From NCBI GenBank assembly GCA_032358255.1, contig JAULBX010009880.1, positions 1 to 64,000 on the forward strand: 64,000 bases of DNA, read 5' to 3'. The notes under the pieces are model-generated. The model saw only the letters and a program-made list of their open reading frames with translations. It made no database searches and was not told where the DNA came from. Origin of the DNA: Heterotrichella gracilis. Lineage: Eukaryota > Sar > Xanthophyceae > Tribonematales > Xanthonemataceae. The first letter of the stretch is position 1, and every line of letters begins with the position of its first letter. Both the position numbers and the translations under genes were made by a program. Positions 1-9,800 of this stretch are shown piece by piece.

Positions 1-978
1 TTACATGAACTCATCACCTTACAAGGTTATGGTGGTGAGACGTATCGTTGGGATGGTCCGGTTAATTTAATGTATGCAGGACAAACCGTGACCTTTGTGG
101 CAAGAAGCGGGGCTTTTTCAGGCACTTACACCTTAACCGTGACTGATGTAAATGGTTGTGTGGCTTCTAATCAAGTAGGCGTCAAAATAAATCCTTTGCC
201 CAATGCAGACTTAAGTATCAGCAAACAAAATGGTTGTGTGCCTTTTACTTCCAAGTTTAGTATGTACACACAAAGTGCGAAGGATTCAAATACTGTTGCT
301 TATTGGCAATTAGAAAATCAGACTTTTTACGGTAAACAATTTTCATATTTGTTTAGCACTGCTAAAACCTACAGTATTTATGGGTATTACACCGATACTT
401 TGACTACATGTAAAAATTCAGCAACGTACATCGTAGAAGCTTATCCATTACCAAAAGCCGATTTTATCTTTGAGCCTGAAAAACCGGTGGAAGGATTAGA
501 TGAAGTCCAGTTCATAAATACCTCAAGTGGTGATGAGCTCAAAAAATTTAACTGGTATTTTATCAATAATCAGGGTTACAAGTCAGAAAATAAAAACACG
601 GCGTATTTATTTAATGAATTAGGCGAGTATCCTGTGGCCATGCTCGTTCAAAATACCTGGGGCTGCGCTGATACGATGATAAAAGCAATCAAAGTTGAAT
701 CTGATTATAATTTATACGTCCCAAATGCTTTTACTCCGAATGAAGATAATTTGAACGATGTCTTTTTACCAAGTGTAAGAGGTGTCAAATTATACGAGTT
801 ATTTATTTTTAACCGTTGGGGAAAATTAATTTTCTCAACCAATCAAATTCAAAGCGGTTGGGATGGCTATTATAATGGAGAGCCTGCGAAGAACGACATC
901 TATACTTGGAAGATAAATTTATCGACTAATTCGGGTGAAATGAAATCTCTCAATGGGCATGTGACATTGAGCAGGTAA
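1..978 (+). CDS. 3' end of giant T9SS type B (CHU_C) surface protein, partial
   Basis: The frame is open from base 1, so this is the C-terminal part of a larger protein that begins outside the window. It ends in a gliding-motility-associated C-terminal domain (motifs YVPNAFTPNEDNLNDVF, FNRWGKLIF, GWDGYYNGEPA), the type B signal for export through the type IX secretion system and attachment to the cell surface. A PKD-like stretch precedes it. It is nearly the same as the last 320 or so residues of the protein ending at 11400, so the two are recent paralogs. Function beyond a surface or adhesin role is inferred. Confidence 0.9.
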   Translation, partial: LHELITLQGYGGETYRWDGPVNLMYAGQTVTFVARSGAFSGTYTLTVTDVNGCVASNQVGVKINPLPNADLSISKQNGCVPFTSKFSMYTQSAKDSNTVAYWQLENQTFYGKQFSYLFSTAKTYSIYGYYTDTLTTCKNSATYIVEAYPLPKADFIFEPEKPVEGLDEVQFINTSSGDELKKFNWYFINNQGYKSENKNTAYLFNELGEYPVAMLVQNTWGCADTMIKAIKVESDYNLYVPNAFTPNEDNLNDVFLPSVRGVKLYELFIFNRWGKLIFSTNQIQSGWDGYYNGEPAKNDIYTWKINLSTNSGEMKSLNGHVTLSR

Positions 979-1035
979 GCGCAAACCAAACTGTACTCTA
1001 ATCATCTTTTTGTTATAAGATCCACTAAAAATCAA

Positions 1036-1079
1036 GTAGTACTACTTATTTACATTCACTTTTCTGTCGCTTAACTTAG
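1036..1079 (+). promoter_or_regulatory. GTAGTACTAC-type promoter, copy 1
   Basis: The perfect palindrome GTAGTACTAC lies at 1036-1045, followed by TTATTTAC and, after exactly 26 nt, a -7-like box TAACTTAG at 1072-1079. The same layout occurs at 1418, 14206 and 20322. Unlike the other copies it has no open frame below it: a strong terminator follows about 35 nt after the box, so the product would be a very short RNA or this is a remnant. Confidence 0.55.
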
Positions 1080-1114
1080 CATTAGAATATAGATTGTTTT
1101 TACCCATCATAATT

Positions 1115-1143
1115 AAGTCGGGAAAATTTCCCGACTTTTTTAG
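1115..1143 (+). terminator. intrinsic terminator
   Basis: A perfect 11-bp inverted repeat (arm AAGTCGGGAAA) around one central base is followed by a T-run. It could end the gene finishing at 978 or a short transcript from the promoter at 1072-1079. Confidence 0.8.
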
Positions 1144-1221
1144 TCGCACAAGATGGTTTGAGTTCTTTAAAAAAATAAATTAAAAAGAAAGTACTTGACC
1201 ACCAACGCCAAACCAGATCAA

Positions 1222-1252
1222 TTTGTCCTTACAAAAGTTCTCTATATATTTA
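1222..1252 (+). promoter_or_regulatory. promoter of small RNA copy 1
   Basis: TTTG at 1222-1225 and TATATTTA at 1245-1252 are spaced by 19 nt, the usual Bacteroidota -33/-7 arrangement. It sits 12 nt upstream of the conserved hairpin at 1265. Confidence 0.5.
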
Positions 1253-1258
1253 ACGCTC

Positions 1259-1323
1259 TGGTTTACACCCTTTTTGGGTAGGGTGTTTATCTCAGCCCCA
1301 GCTTTTAGTTGGGGCTTCTTTAT
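1259..1323 (+). ncRNA. candidate small RNA, TTTTTGGGTA-loop family, copy 1
   Basis: A six-pair stem ACACCC/GGGTGT (1265-1270 with 1281-1286) closes the loop TTTTTGGGTA. Seven nt later an intrinsic terminator (stem 1294-1300 with 1310-1316, then T-rich) follows. The whole non-coding stretch 979-1519 holds only this RNA, two palindromic promoters and one terminator. Copies with the same loop but different stem bases occur at 28381-28447 (minus) and 59223-59287, which supports a structured RNA. Function unknown. Confidence 0.6.
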
Positions 1324-1417
1324 TAATTCTAATTACACAGTAGCTTTTATCTCAAATTATCCGGTTAGTAGCAAGTGTTAAGTTTGTTTACACAAGTAGT
1401 TATTCTTCAAAAATCGA

Positions 1418-1461
1418 GTAGTACTACGTATTTACTTTTCTTTTCCGAACCTGTACATTAG
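1418..1461 (+). promoter_or_regulatory. GTAGTACTAC-type promoter, copy 2
   Basis: Palindrome at 1418-1427, GTATTTAC next to it, and TACATTAG at 1454-1461 after exactly 26 nt. It would drive the two genes starting at 1520 and 2102. Confidence 0.6.
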
Positions 1462-1519
1462 ACCCAGTTCATTTACAGTTTTATTTTATTCCCACTAGTG
1501 TTACTTAATTCTTGATTCA

Positions 1520-2098
1520 ATGAATATGAACAAAATACCTAAAAACACAAACTATCAGCCGCTGGGTATAGCGGCGAATGTAATTCACAGGTTTGAACCA
1601 GTTCAAGAAAGAAATAAAAATTCACTTAACATCGATTTATCAAATTTGAATTTATGTGAAGACATCTTCATGGATGATATCAATTCTCTCAATCTTGAAA
1701 TGATCAAACTAAAACTCCGCGATAAAGAAGACGGCGAAGGCTGGTCCTTAGAAAAGTGCAATGAAACTGAACTCGAGTATAAACGCTTTCTGGCTTTAAA
1801 ACGTGCATTTAAAAACAAAGACATTGTTCCTCATGCTGCAATTGATAAATTTTGGCATCAACACATCTTAGATACTGAAAAGTATGCTATTGACTGTGAA
1901 ACTATTTTCGGTTATTTTTTACACCACTATCCTTATTTCGGAATGAATGGCAGGCAAGATGCTCAAGATCTTGTAGACGCTTTCGAAGAAACAAAATTAC
2001 TCTATGTAAGACATTTTGGTGAAGATTACATCGGCTTTGCTAAAAGATGCAAAGCTCCAAAATGTCGGACACAATGTAAACCAATGAAATGTAAATAA
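1520..2098 (+). CDS. glycine-rich-domain-containing-protein-like protein (WHQH family)
   Basis: 192 residues. The core around residues 110-165 has KFWHQHILDT, FGYFLHHYPYFG and a following helix, typical of bacterial relatives of plant glycine-rich-domain-containing proteins, whose role is not established. The histidines could bind metal. The C-terminus is cysteine- and lysine-rich (four Cys in the last 15 residues). It has no signal peptide, so it is probably cytoplasmic. It stands just below a GTAGTACTAC promoter and 3 nt before the next gene, so the two form an operon. Family recognition is from memory of the motif. Confidence 0.7.
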   Translation: MNMNKIPKNTNYQPLGIAANVIHRFEPVQERNKNSLNIDLSNLNLCEDIFMDDINSLNLEMIKLKLRDKEDGEGWSLEKCNETELEYKRFLALKRAFKNKDIVPHAAIDKFWHQHILDTEKYAIDCETIFGYFLHHYPYFGMNGRQDAQDLVDAFEETKLLYVRHFGEDYIGFAKRCKAPKCRTQCKPMKCK

Positions 2099-2101
2099 TA
2101 T

Positions 2102-2536
2102 ATGGACAGTACACTTTTATTCGAAGGCGAAGAAATTATCACCTTTTCTGAGGACAAAGTTCTCACTCTCACAAACAAACGTTTGCGTTATAATGATTCT
2201 CAATATAACAAAGCACATATTGTTTCAATACATCTTGAAAAGATCAGTTCTATTGAAATCCATTATTCAAGTCGTATTTGGCTTTTGATACTCGGTATTG
2301 TGGTAGTAGCAGCAAGCATGATAATGGTTTCAAATGGCAAGGAAGAATTCTTTTCTGGAGCAATTCTCGGTGCAATAATGATCATTGTTTTCTTGTTTAC
2401 ACGTAAACACTTAGTAACAATTGCTTCCGATGGCGGAGCGAAAATCAATTTTCATACGAAGGGTATGAAAAGAGAAATCTTACTCTTATTCATTAATAAA
2501 ATTGAAAAAGCAAAATCCTTAATAAATAACAAATAA
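2102..2536 (+). CDS. PH-like membrane protein
   Basis: 144 residues. An N-terminal beta-rich part (TLTNKRLRY, then SSIEIHYSSR) resembles bacterial PH-like domains. Two hydrophobic helices (about residues 60-76 and 88-102) are inserted and the beta-rich pattern resumes after them. It starts 3 nt after the upstream stop and is probably co-transcribed with it. Function unknown. Confidence 0.65.
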   Translation: MDSTLLFEGEEIITFSEDKVLTLTNKRLRYNDSQYNKAHIVSIHLEKISSIEIHYSSRIWLLILGIVVVAASMIMVSNGKEEFFSGAILGAIMIIVFLFTRKHLVTIASDGGAKINFHTKGMKREILLLFINKIEKAKSLINNK

Positions 2537-2686
2537 TATAAATCATATGGCCTCAATAAATTTTCAAAAAATCAATTTAACAGATCTCTTAAACTCAAAT
2601 CAAAAAATCATGAAACAATAATTAATCGGGGCCGATTACCCTACTATGAGTTCTTTAATATTAATTAATCTTTAAAACCAATTAAA

Positions 2687-3979
2687 ATGAAAAAGAAACT
2701 AATTATAGTAGGGCTTCAAATATTTGCATCCGCATTTTATTTAAGGTCCCAAAATGCATCCGTTGATGCCAATAATGCCTCAATTAATGGCACTGATTGT
2801 TCCGCATTCGGGTATCATGCCTTATTTTATAACACAAATACAGGTATTAACAACTCTGCTTTAGGTGCCGCCAGCCTTTATACCAATACTACGGGTGATA
2901 GAAATACCGCAGCCGGTGTTGAAGCTTTATATTATAATAATGGCAGCGACAATAGTGCAGTAGGTAAACATGCTTTAAGGGGCAATACAACAGGCTATGG
3001 CAATACCGGTATGGGTAATGAAGCACTTATATCAAATCAAACAGGATACGAAAACACTGCTTTTGGACATCTTGCTGATGTCAACAACAGTAATGGTTAT
3101 GGTAATGTTTCTGTCGGTTATATGGCAGGTCTCTCAGGTGGATCTACTCACGATCAAGTAGCATTAGGTGCATATGCTTTAACTTCTGCAAACTACTCGA
3201 TGAGATTAGGCGATGCTAATGTTGCAGTATTAGAAGGATTTCCCGCAGCTTGGACTGTCGCATCAGATGCGCGATTTAAATTTAACATTAGCGAAAAGGA
3301 TGTTAAGGGTCTTGATTTTATTTTACGTTTAAGACCCGTAACCTATAATTTAAATAATTTAAGACAAACCGAAATTATTACTTCGAATATGCCAAGTGAA
3401 AGACGGAAACTTTATTTAAATAGAGATTTTTCCGCTTCATCAAAAATTCGGCGCACTGGCTTTATTGCGCAGGAAGTGGAAAAGGCAGCGGCAGAAACGG
3501 GTTATGATTTCGAAGGCATTCATAAACCGGAGAACGAAAGTGATCTTTATAGCTTAAGTTATGAAACATTTGTAGTTCCCTTGGTGAAAGCCATTCAGGA
3601 ACAACAATTACAAATACAACACTATCAAAAACTAGTAGACTTACAAAAAATAGCTATCACAAATAATAATGTAGAAAATAATGTATCTGAATTAGACCAA
3701 ATGGATTTTATGGGAGCTGGCTTTGACCTTAAGATTTCTAAAAATAATGAAGAATCTGAAAATCATTTGCAATTCAAGATACCTGAAAACGCGAATGATG
3801 TATCCATTCGATTTTATGATCTGACGGGGAAACAGATCAAGGTGATAAAAATTGGCGATAAAAACATAAGAGAGATTGCTGATTTTAATGATGGTCTAGA
3901 CCCTGGTATCTATCTCTGCTCTATTCTGGCAGATGGGAACATTATGGCAAGCAAAAAATGTTTTATAGAGAAAAAATAG
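2687..3979 (+). CDS. S74 chaperone-domain surface protein with T9SS type A signal (1 of 3)
   Basis: 430 residues with an N-terminal signal peptide. Residues about 30-180 are degenerate repeats of the form NTAxGxxALxxNTTG, like YadA-head or tail-fibre shafts. At about residue 193, SDARFKFNI opens a Peptidase_S74 (intramolecular chaperone) domain with GFIAQEVEKAA and SYETFVVPLVKAIQEQQ. A helical linker and a type A T9SS sorting domain (DLTGKQIKV, GIYLCSI) follow. S74 domains trimerise and can cut themselves before the Ser of the SDxR motif. It is first of three tandem paralogs. Adhesin or surface fibre is inferred. Confidence 0.85.
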   Translation: MKKKLIIVGLQIFASAFYLRSQNASVDANNASINGTDCSAFGYHALFYNTNTGINNSALGAASLYTNTTGDRNTAAGVEALYYNNGSDNSAVGKHALRGNTTGYGNTGMGNEALISNQTGYENTAFGHLADVNNSNGYGNVSVGYMAGLSGGSTHDQVALGAYALTSANYSMRLGDANVAVLEGFPAAWTVASDARFKFNISEKDVKGLDFILRLRPVTYNLNNLRQTEIITSNMPSERRKLYLNRDFSASSKIRRTGFIAQEVEKAAAETGYDFEGIHKPENESDLYSLSYETFVVPLVKAIQEQQLQIQHYQKLVDLQKIAITNNNVENNVSELDQMDFMGAGFDLKISKNNEESENHLQFKIPENANDVSIRFYDLTGKQIKVIKIGDKNIREIADFNDGLDPGIYLCSILADGNIMASKKCFIEKK

Positions 3980-4031
3980 AAACTCTAAATTAAACTTAGT
4001 AACCACAATTAATTAATCAAAATTTAAGACT

Positions 4032-5321
4032 ATGAAAACAACTAAAGATAAAAGTTTAAGTAACACGGGTTTGCTCTTCGCTTTGATAGCTTTTGGTCTA
4101 TCCACAAATCTTATTGGACAAAATGCCTCAGTATATACCAACAATTCCTCAATTAATGGTACACAAAATTCCGGATTTGGTTTTGATGCTCAGGGTAGTT
4201 CTACTGGTTCATCTGCAGACAATACCGCGCTCGGTCATTCTGCTATGTATACTAATACTAATGGAGGCAACTCTACAGCTGCTGGCAAAGAAGCTTTGTA
4301 CACCTTTAACTCTGGGTCTGAGAATTGTGCTTTAGGCTACAGGTCAATGTATCTTACAACTAGCGGAAATCAAAATGCTGCCCTTGGTGTGGAGTCCTTA
4401 TATCAAAATACGACTGGAAATGGAAACACAGCGCTCGGCTATCAGGCACTATACAGCAATACCAATGAACAGTATAACACTGCTATAGGTTCGTATGCGG
4501 ATATTACCGCATCTTTTGGTAATCAAACTGCCATTGGTAATTTGGCACTTAGCCCTGCTGCTGATTATATTGAGCTTGGAAACTCAAGTGTTTCCGGTGT
4601 TTATGGTATGGTTGCTGTATCGGCTACTTCTGACGCTAGAATTAAAGAAAACATTTCTGAGGATGGTGTAAAGGGAATTGAGTTTATTAGTAAACTTAAG
4701 CCTGTAGTGTACAGTTTTGACTCTAAAAAGTATACTAAACATAGAATCTCAGGTTTAAGTGAGGAGCGTCAAGCTAAATATATGAATCAGAATTTTTCAA
4801 CTATTTCAAAGATTAGGTACAGTGGTTTTCTAGCCCAAGATGTTGAAAAAGCGGCTAATTCTTGTGGTTTTGATTTTGACGCCATAAAAAAACCGAAAAA
4901 TGATCATGACACCTATGGTTTAGCTTATGCAGGTTTTGTTGTTCCCTTGGTTAAAGCGGTGCAGCAACAGCAGGTTCAGATCAATGAAGTGGGAACATTA
5001 CTTAAAGTTCAATATGCAAATATAGATTTTCCTACTAAATTAAATTCTGTGTCAAATACAGGTAAAATTATTCAGGTAACTGGAACGTCCAGAGGAGTCT
5101 CTCAACCGGAATCAATCAACTTGATATATACAAACTCAAATGTAAAAGCCTCAATTGGAATTTTTGACCAAACCGGGAAATATCTTTATTCTAAACCGGT
5201 TTTAAAGGAACAAACGAGTGTTGATGTTTCAGATGCTAAGCTGACACAAGGTGTTTACTTTGTATGTCTGATTAGCGCTGGTGAGATATCACAATCATAT
5301 AAGGTAATAATTAGCAAATAA
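4032..5321 (+). CDS. S74 chaperone-domain surface protein with T9SS type A signal (2 of 3)
   Basis: 429 residues and the same order as its neighbours: signal peptide, NTxxGxxAL repeats, an S74 domain opening with SDARIKENI at about residue 200 and including GFLAQDVEKAA and FVVPLVKAVQQQQ, then a type A sorting domain (DQTGKYLYS, GVYFVCLI). It begins 52 bp after the first paralog, so an operon is likely. Confidence 0.85.
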   Translation: MKTTKDKSLSNTGLLFALIAFGLSTNLIGQNASVYTNNSSINGTQNSGFGFDAQGSSTGSSADNTALGHSAMYTNTNGGNSTAAGKEALYTFNSGSENCALGYRSMYLTTSGNQNAALGVESLYQNTTGNGNTALGYQALYSNTNEQYNTAIGSYADITASFGNQTAIGNLALSPAADYIELGNSSVSGVYGMVAVSATSDARIKENISEDGVKGIEFISKLKPVVYSFDSKKYTKHRISGLSEERQAKYMNQNFSTISKIRYSGFLAQDVEKAANSCGFDFDAIKKPKNDHDTYGLAYAGFVVPLVKAVQQQQVQINEVGTLLKVQYANIDFPTKLNSVSNTGKIIQVTGTSRGVSQPESINLIYTNSNVKASIGIFDQTGKYLYSKPVLKEQTSVDVSDAKLTQGVYFVCLISAGEISQSYKVIISK

Positions 5322-5346
5322 TTCACTCTTAATTAAAATTCAAAAC

Positions 5347-6681
5347 ATGAAAAATCTTATCAAAAATCAAAGGACCTGCCTACCTAATGTGGCATTCTTT
5401 TTCAGTATTATCTTGTTATGTTTTACAAATAATACTATTGCTCAAAATGCCTCTGAATACTCCAATACTGTTCCAATTGTTGGCACCGATTGTGCAGCCT
5501 TTGGATTTAATTCCTTAACTAATAATGGTACCAGTGGCGACTACAACTCGGCTCTCGGACATTCTTCACTTTTTACCAACGCAACTGGAAAAAACAATAC
5601 TGCACTTGGCAAAGAAAGTCTCTATACGAACACCGTCAATGATAATACAGCAGTGGGTTATCAAGCCTTGTATGCGAATGGTAGCGGACAGTATAATACT
5701 TCAGGAGGTGGACTTTCAATGGCGGCTAATATTTCTGGAAATGAAAACACCGCCTTTGGCTACAACTCACTTATAAATGCTACCGCAGAAGATCAAATAA
5801 CCGGTATAGGCGCACTTACCGATATTAATACCACTTTCAATAATCAAACGGTTATAGGCTACAATACGACGCCACTTGCAGGCTTTACAGGTGATATTGT
5901 TTCTTTGGGAAGTTCTCAAATAACATTAATCCAATGTAATGTAGGTTACACAGGCGCTTCTGATAAACGCTTTAAATTCAACATAGATGATTCAGGTGTA
6001 AAAGGCTTAGAGTTTATTAAACATTTAAGACCTGTAGTTTACAACCTAAACACTAAAAAACACACTGAATTTTTAATTCAGGATAAGCCGGCAGATCGTA
6101 AAGCCCAACTATTAGATCGGGATTTCGAACCTTCTATGTCTATTCGTCGTAGCGGTTTTTTAGCTCAAGAAGTTGAAATAGCTGCAAAAGAGGCTGCTTA
6201 TGATTTTGATGGTCTTACAATTCCTGCTAGTGCTAAGGGAACCTATGCTCTGAGTTATGGCAAATTTGTTGTTCCTCTGGTAAAAGCGGTGCAAGAACAA
6301 CAAAAAATGATTGATGATCTACTTCTAGAACTTAAGATACAGGAACAATCAATGGACGAAAGCAGAAAATCTGCCACAACTATTTATGAGAATGATGACA
6401 TCAAATCTCCTTTAGATCGTTTTACTATGGAGGCCAATCGTCCAAATCCTTTTAGTACTGAAACGATCGTAAATTTTCATTTACCTGCTTCTGTTAATGC
6501 TGCGGAATTAATTGTTAGTGACCTAAATGGAAAGCAGATTATAACCTATCCTATTAGAGGGAGCGGTTCTTCGTCAATCACCATTTTATCTACTAATTTG
6601 ATCCCGGGTATTTATATTTATTCCATTGTGGCTAATAACAAAGTACTTGGTTCTAAAAGGATGGTATTCACTAACAAATAG
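5347..6681 (+). CDS. S74 chaperone-domain surface protein with T9SS type A signal (3 of 3)
   Basis: 444 residues, third of the tandem set, starting 25 bp after the second. It has a signal peptide, NTALG-type repeats, the S74 opening SDKRFKFNI at about residue 205, GFLAQEVEIAA, and a clear type A sorting domain (RPNPFSTETIVNFHLP, then GIYIYSI). Its sorting domain matches the family consensus better than those of the two upstream genes. Confidence 0.85.
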   Translation: MKNLIKNQRTCLPNVAFFFSIILLCFTNNTIAQNASEYSNTVPIVGTDCAAFGFNSLTNNGTSGDYNSALGHSSLFTNATGKNNTALGKESLYTNTVNDNTAVGYQALYANGSGQYNTSGGGLSMAANISGNENTAFGYNSLINATAEDQITGIGALTDINTTFNNQTVIGYNTTPLAGFTGDIVSLGSSQITLIQCNVGYTGASDKRFKFNIDDSGVKGLEFIKHLRPVVYNLNTKKHTEFLIQDKPADRKAQLLDRDFEPSMSIRRSGFLAQEVEIAAKEAAYDFDGLTIPASAKGTYALSYGKFVVPLVKAVQEQQKMIDDLLLELKIQEQSMDESRKSATTIYENDDIKSPLDRFTMEANRPNPFSTETIVNFHLPASVNAAELIVSDLNGKQIITYPIRGSGSSSITILSTNLIPGIYIYSIVANNKVLGSKRMVFTNK

Positions 6682-6696
6682 AGATCTAACTCATTT

Positions 6697-6737
6697 AAGA
6701 GATCATTATAAAGTGAAATTTATGGTGGTCTCTTTTT
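6697..6737 (+). terminator. probable terminator after the S74 operon
   Basis: AAGAGA at 6697-6702 pairs with TCTCTT at 6729-6734 and further pairs extend inward. A T-run follows the stem. Confidence 0.5.
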
Positions 6738-6773
6738 AATAACCTGTTTTTTGTAGCTCATAAGTTAAAATGC

Positions 6774-6804
6774 TTTGAACCTCAGTTAATATTGTTTAAA
6801 TTTG
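6774..6804 (+). promoter_or_regulatory. Bacteroidota promoter for the giant CHU_C gene
   Basis: TTTG at 6774-6777, 19 nt, then TAAATTTG at 6797-6804: a perfect match to TTTG-N19-TAnnTTTG. The -7 box covers the possible TTG start at 6802, so translation must start later, at ATG 6826. Confidence 0.75.
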
Positions 6805-6825
6805 ATTAGATGGCCTAGATTTTTA

Positions 6826-9800
6826 ATGACCCGAATCACCAAATATATTTCCGTGTTCTTGTCGGTGTTTTGCCACCTAATTTCCTATTCCCAAAACGAA
6901 ACCTCTCATTGGTACTTTGGCCAATATGCGGGCTTAGATTTCACAATGCCCCCCCCTTCAATATTAACGAATGGTGCTTTATTTACTTCAGAGGGCTGTT
7001 CTAGCATATCCAATAGCAATGGTAATCTTCAATTTTACACTGACGGTGTTACTATTTACAACCAATCACATGTTACCATGGCTAATGGTACTGGTCTTTC
7101 TGGACATCCTTCAACAACTCAATCGGCCATTATTGTAAAACAGCCGGGGAATGCAAATAAATACTTTGTTTTTACCTTAGGTCAAGGTGGAACAGGCACT
7201 TTAGCTTACTCTGAAGTTGATATGAGCCTGGCGAGTGGAGCAGGTTCAGTCACAACTAAAAATGTAATTTTAGCCGATACAATGGCAGAAAAAATATGCG
7301 CAGTGAATCATTGCAATGCTGTTGATGTATGGGTAATAGCACATGAGAATGGTTCTAATAATTTTCTTAGTTTTTTAGTTACCTCTTCAGGCGTGAGTTT
7401 AACTCCAACTATTAGTTCCGTTGGTAGCATATTTAACAACGCGGGTGGTTATTGGGCAGGTAATATGAAAGTTTCCCCGAATGGCAAAAAAATCGGTATG
7501 GCCTTGCAGAATGGGATCTTCGATCCAGGCTTTGAGCTTTTTGATTTTGATAATACTACCGGTGTAGTCTCAAATTCCTTGTCTTTAGGGTCTGGCTCTT
7601 CGCCTTATGGCTGTGAATTTTCACCGGACGGTACAAAATTTTATGGAAGCTCTAAATATCCTGGTGAATCAATTTTTCAATGGGATCTTTGTGCGGGTTC
7701 TAATACTGCAATTGTAGCATCAAAGTATTCTTACACAAATACGAGTACTGTTGGAGGCATGCAGTTAGCCATGGATGGTAAAATATATTTAGCAAAAGTA
7801 AATACTGGAAATTTAGGTGTCATTAGTAATCCAAATACTTTAGGTTCCGGTGCTAATTATAACCCAAGCGGTCAATCCATTTTACCGAAAAACAACTTAA
7901 ATGGTTTACCAAACTTTGTTTCTAGTTATTTAATACCCGTTCCACCTCCTTTTACTTTTAGTGTTAGTAATATATATGGTTGTCAAGGTGCAGCTTTTGC
8001 AATACCTCCCTCAATCATTACAAATTCAGTTGTTGGTTGTGGCACAAATAGTTATTCTATTAATGGGTATACTTGGAATTTTGGTGACCCGGCTTCGGGA
8101 ATCAATAATACATCAACACTTGCAAATCCGTGGCACTCTTTCTCGTCACTGGGCACTTACACGGCTCAACTCATTGTTAATTATTCCTGCGGGATAAGTA
8201 ATGATACACTTAAACAGGTTATTGTTATAAATCAACCCTGCATTACTGTTGCGAGTACTTCCATTACCTGCGCAAATCTAGGATCTGCTACTGTATCTGC
8301 AGTATGGGGTATCGGCCCGTTCACTTATACCTGGATGCCAACAAATCAAACTTCTTCGGTTGCCAGTGGCTTAAGTCCTGGATCATATACCATAACAGTA
8401 TTCGATTCAGGAAATAATAATACATATACCGCAAGCACAGCTTTTACGCCACTTATTCCTTTAACTGGTTCAATTAGCATTGCCGATAGTTTAAAATGTT
8501 ATGGCGCAAGCACAGGCACCGGAAATATAAGCAATTTGGCAGGAGGCTCCGGCAGTCAAAGTTATTCCTGGTTCAATGGTTTAGTAACTTATACTGTTTC
8601 AAATCCAAGTAGCTTGAGCGCAGGTTTGTGGACCGTTAGTGTAACTGATGCACTAACAGGTTGTGTATTTTCAAACGCCTTATTTATAAATCAGCCACCT
8701 TCTTTAAATATAAATATGAGTACCAACACAAATAGTGCTTGTGTAGGAGCAAATAACATTGTTTTAACTGGAACAAATTCCGGTGGAACGCCTTTCTCCA
8801 GTGGATCGCCCTATACCTATACCTGGACGAATGGTCCGATTTCTAATTCTAATGTAGTTAGTCAAACTTTAGCGGGTACTTATGTTTATACTTTAAATAG
8901 TTCGGACGCATATAATTGTTTGAGTTCAAACACTATCGCAGTAGATTTTATTCCCAATCCTGTTTTAAGTACGAGTAATAAATTTATTTGTCCTTTAGCT
9001 ATTGGTACCTTAACGGTGAGCGGGGCAACAAATTATACCTGGTCTTCACCAAGTACTACCGCAACAACAACTGGAAACAGTTTTACAGACGCTCCACTTT
9101 CAACACAACAATACACGATTGTGGGTGAGGCTTTAGGGTGTAGTTCTCAAACTATGGCAAGTATTATTTTACATAACTTACCAAATCCCATTTCAAACAA
9201 TAACAGTCCGCGCTGTAACGGCGATCTGTTAAGTCTAAGTGGTTTTGGTGGGGTGTCGTATGTTTGGTCAGGACCAAACTCCTTTACTTCTGCTTTGCAA
9301 ACTAATTCAATTAATCCAGTTTCTTTAGTGAATGCAGGAGTTTATAATCTCACGGTTACCGCTGCAACAGGTTGCACAGCTTCTATTTCAAAAACAGTGG
9401 TGGTAAATCCCACTCCAACACTCAGCGCTATTGGTAGTACTGTTTGTACTTCACAGACTTTAAATTTATCTGCGAGTTCTTTTACTGGTTCTACTTATCT
9501 GTGGAGCGGTCCGCCAAATTTTACCTCTACTTTACAAAATCCTTTTATAACAAGTCCCTTAGTAAATAATACCGGCACTTACACGGTAAAAGTGACTTCT
9601 GCGCTTGGCTGTACCAATATCGCCTTGGCTACTGCTAGTGTTGCTCTTCCACCGTCTTTAACCGCACAACTTAGTAGCAATACACTTTGCTCTCAGGCTT
9701 TTAATGGCTCCCCAAACACCATCACCTTAACAGCTGGCGGTGCAAACACCTACACATTGGTCACTGTTCCCGATATGTTTAATGCAAATCCCGCAGGCCC

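Noticed and set aside
6802-6825. TTG start for the giant CHU_C protein
   Set aside because: A perfect promoter -7 box covers it; ATG 6826 gives a normal signal peptide.
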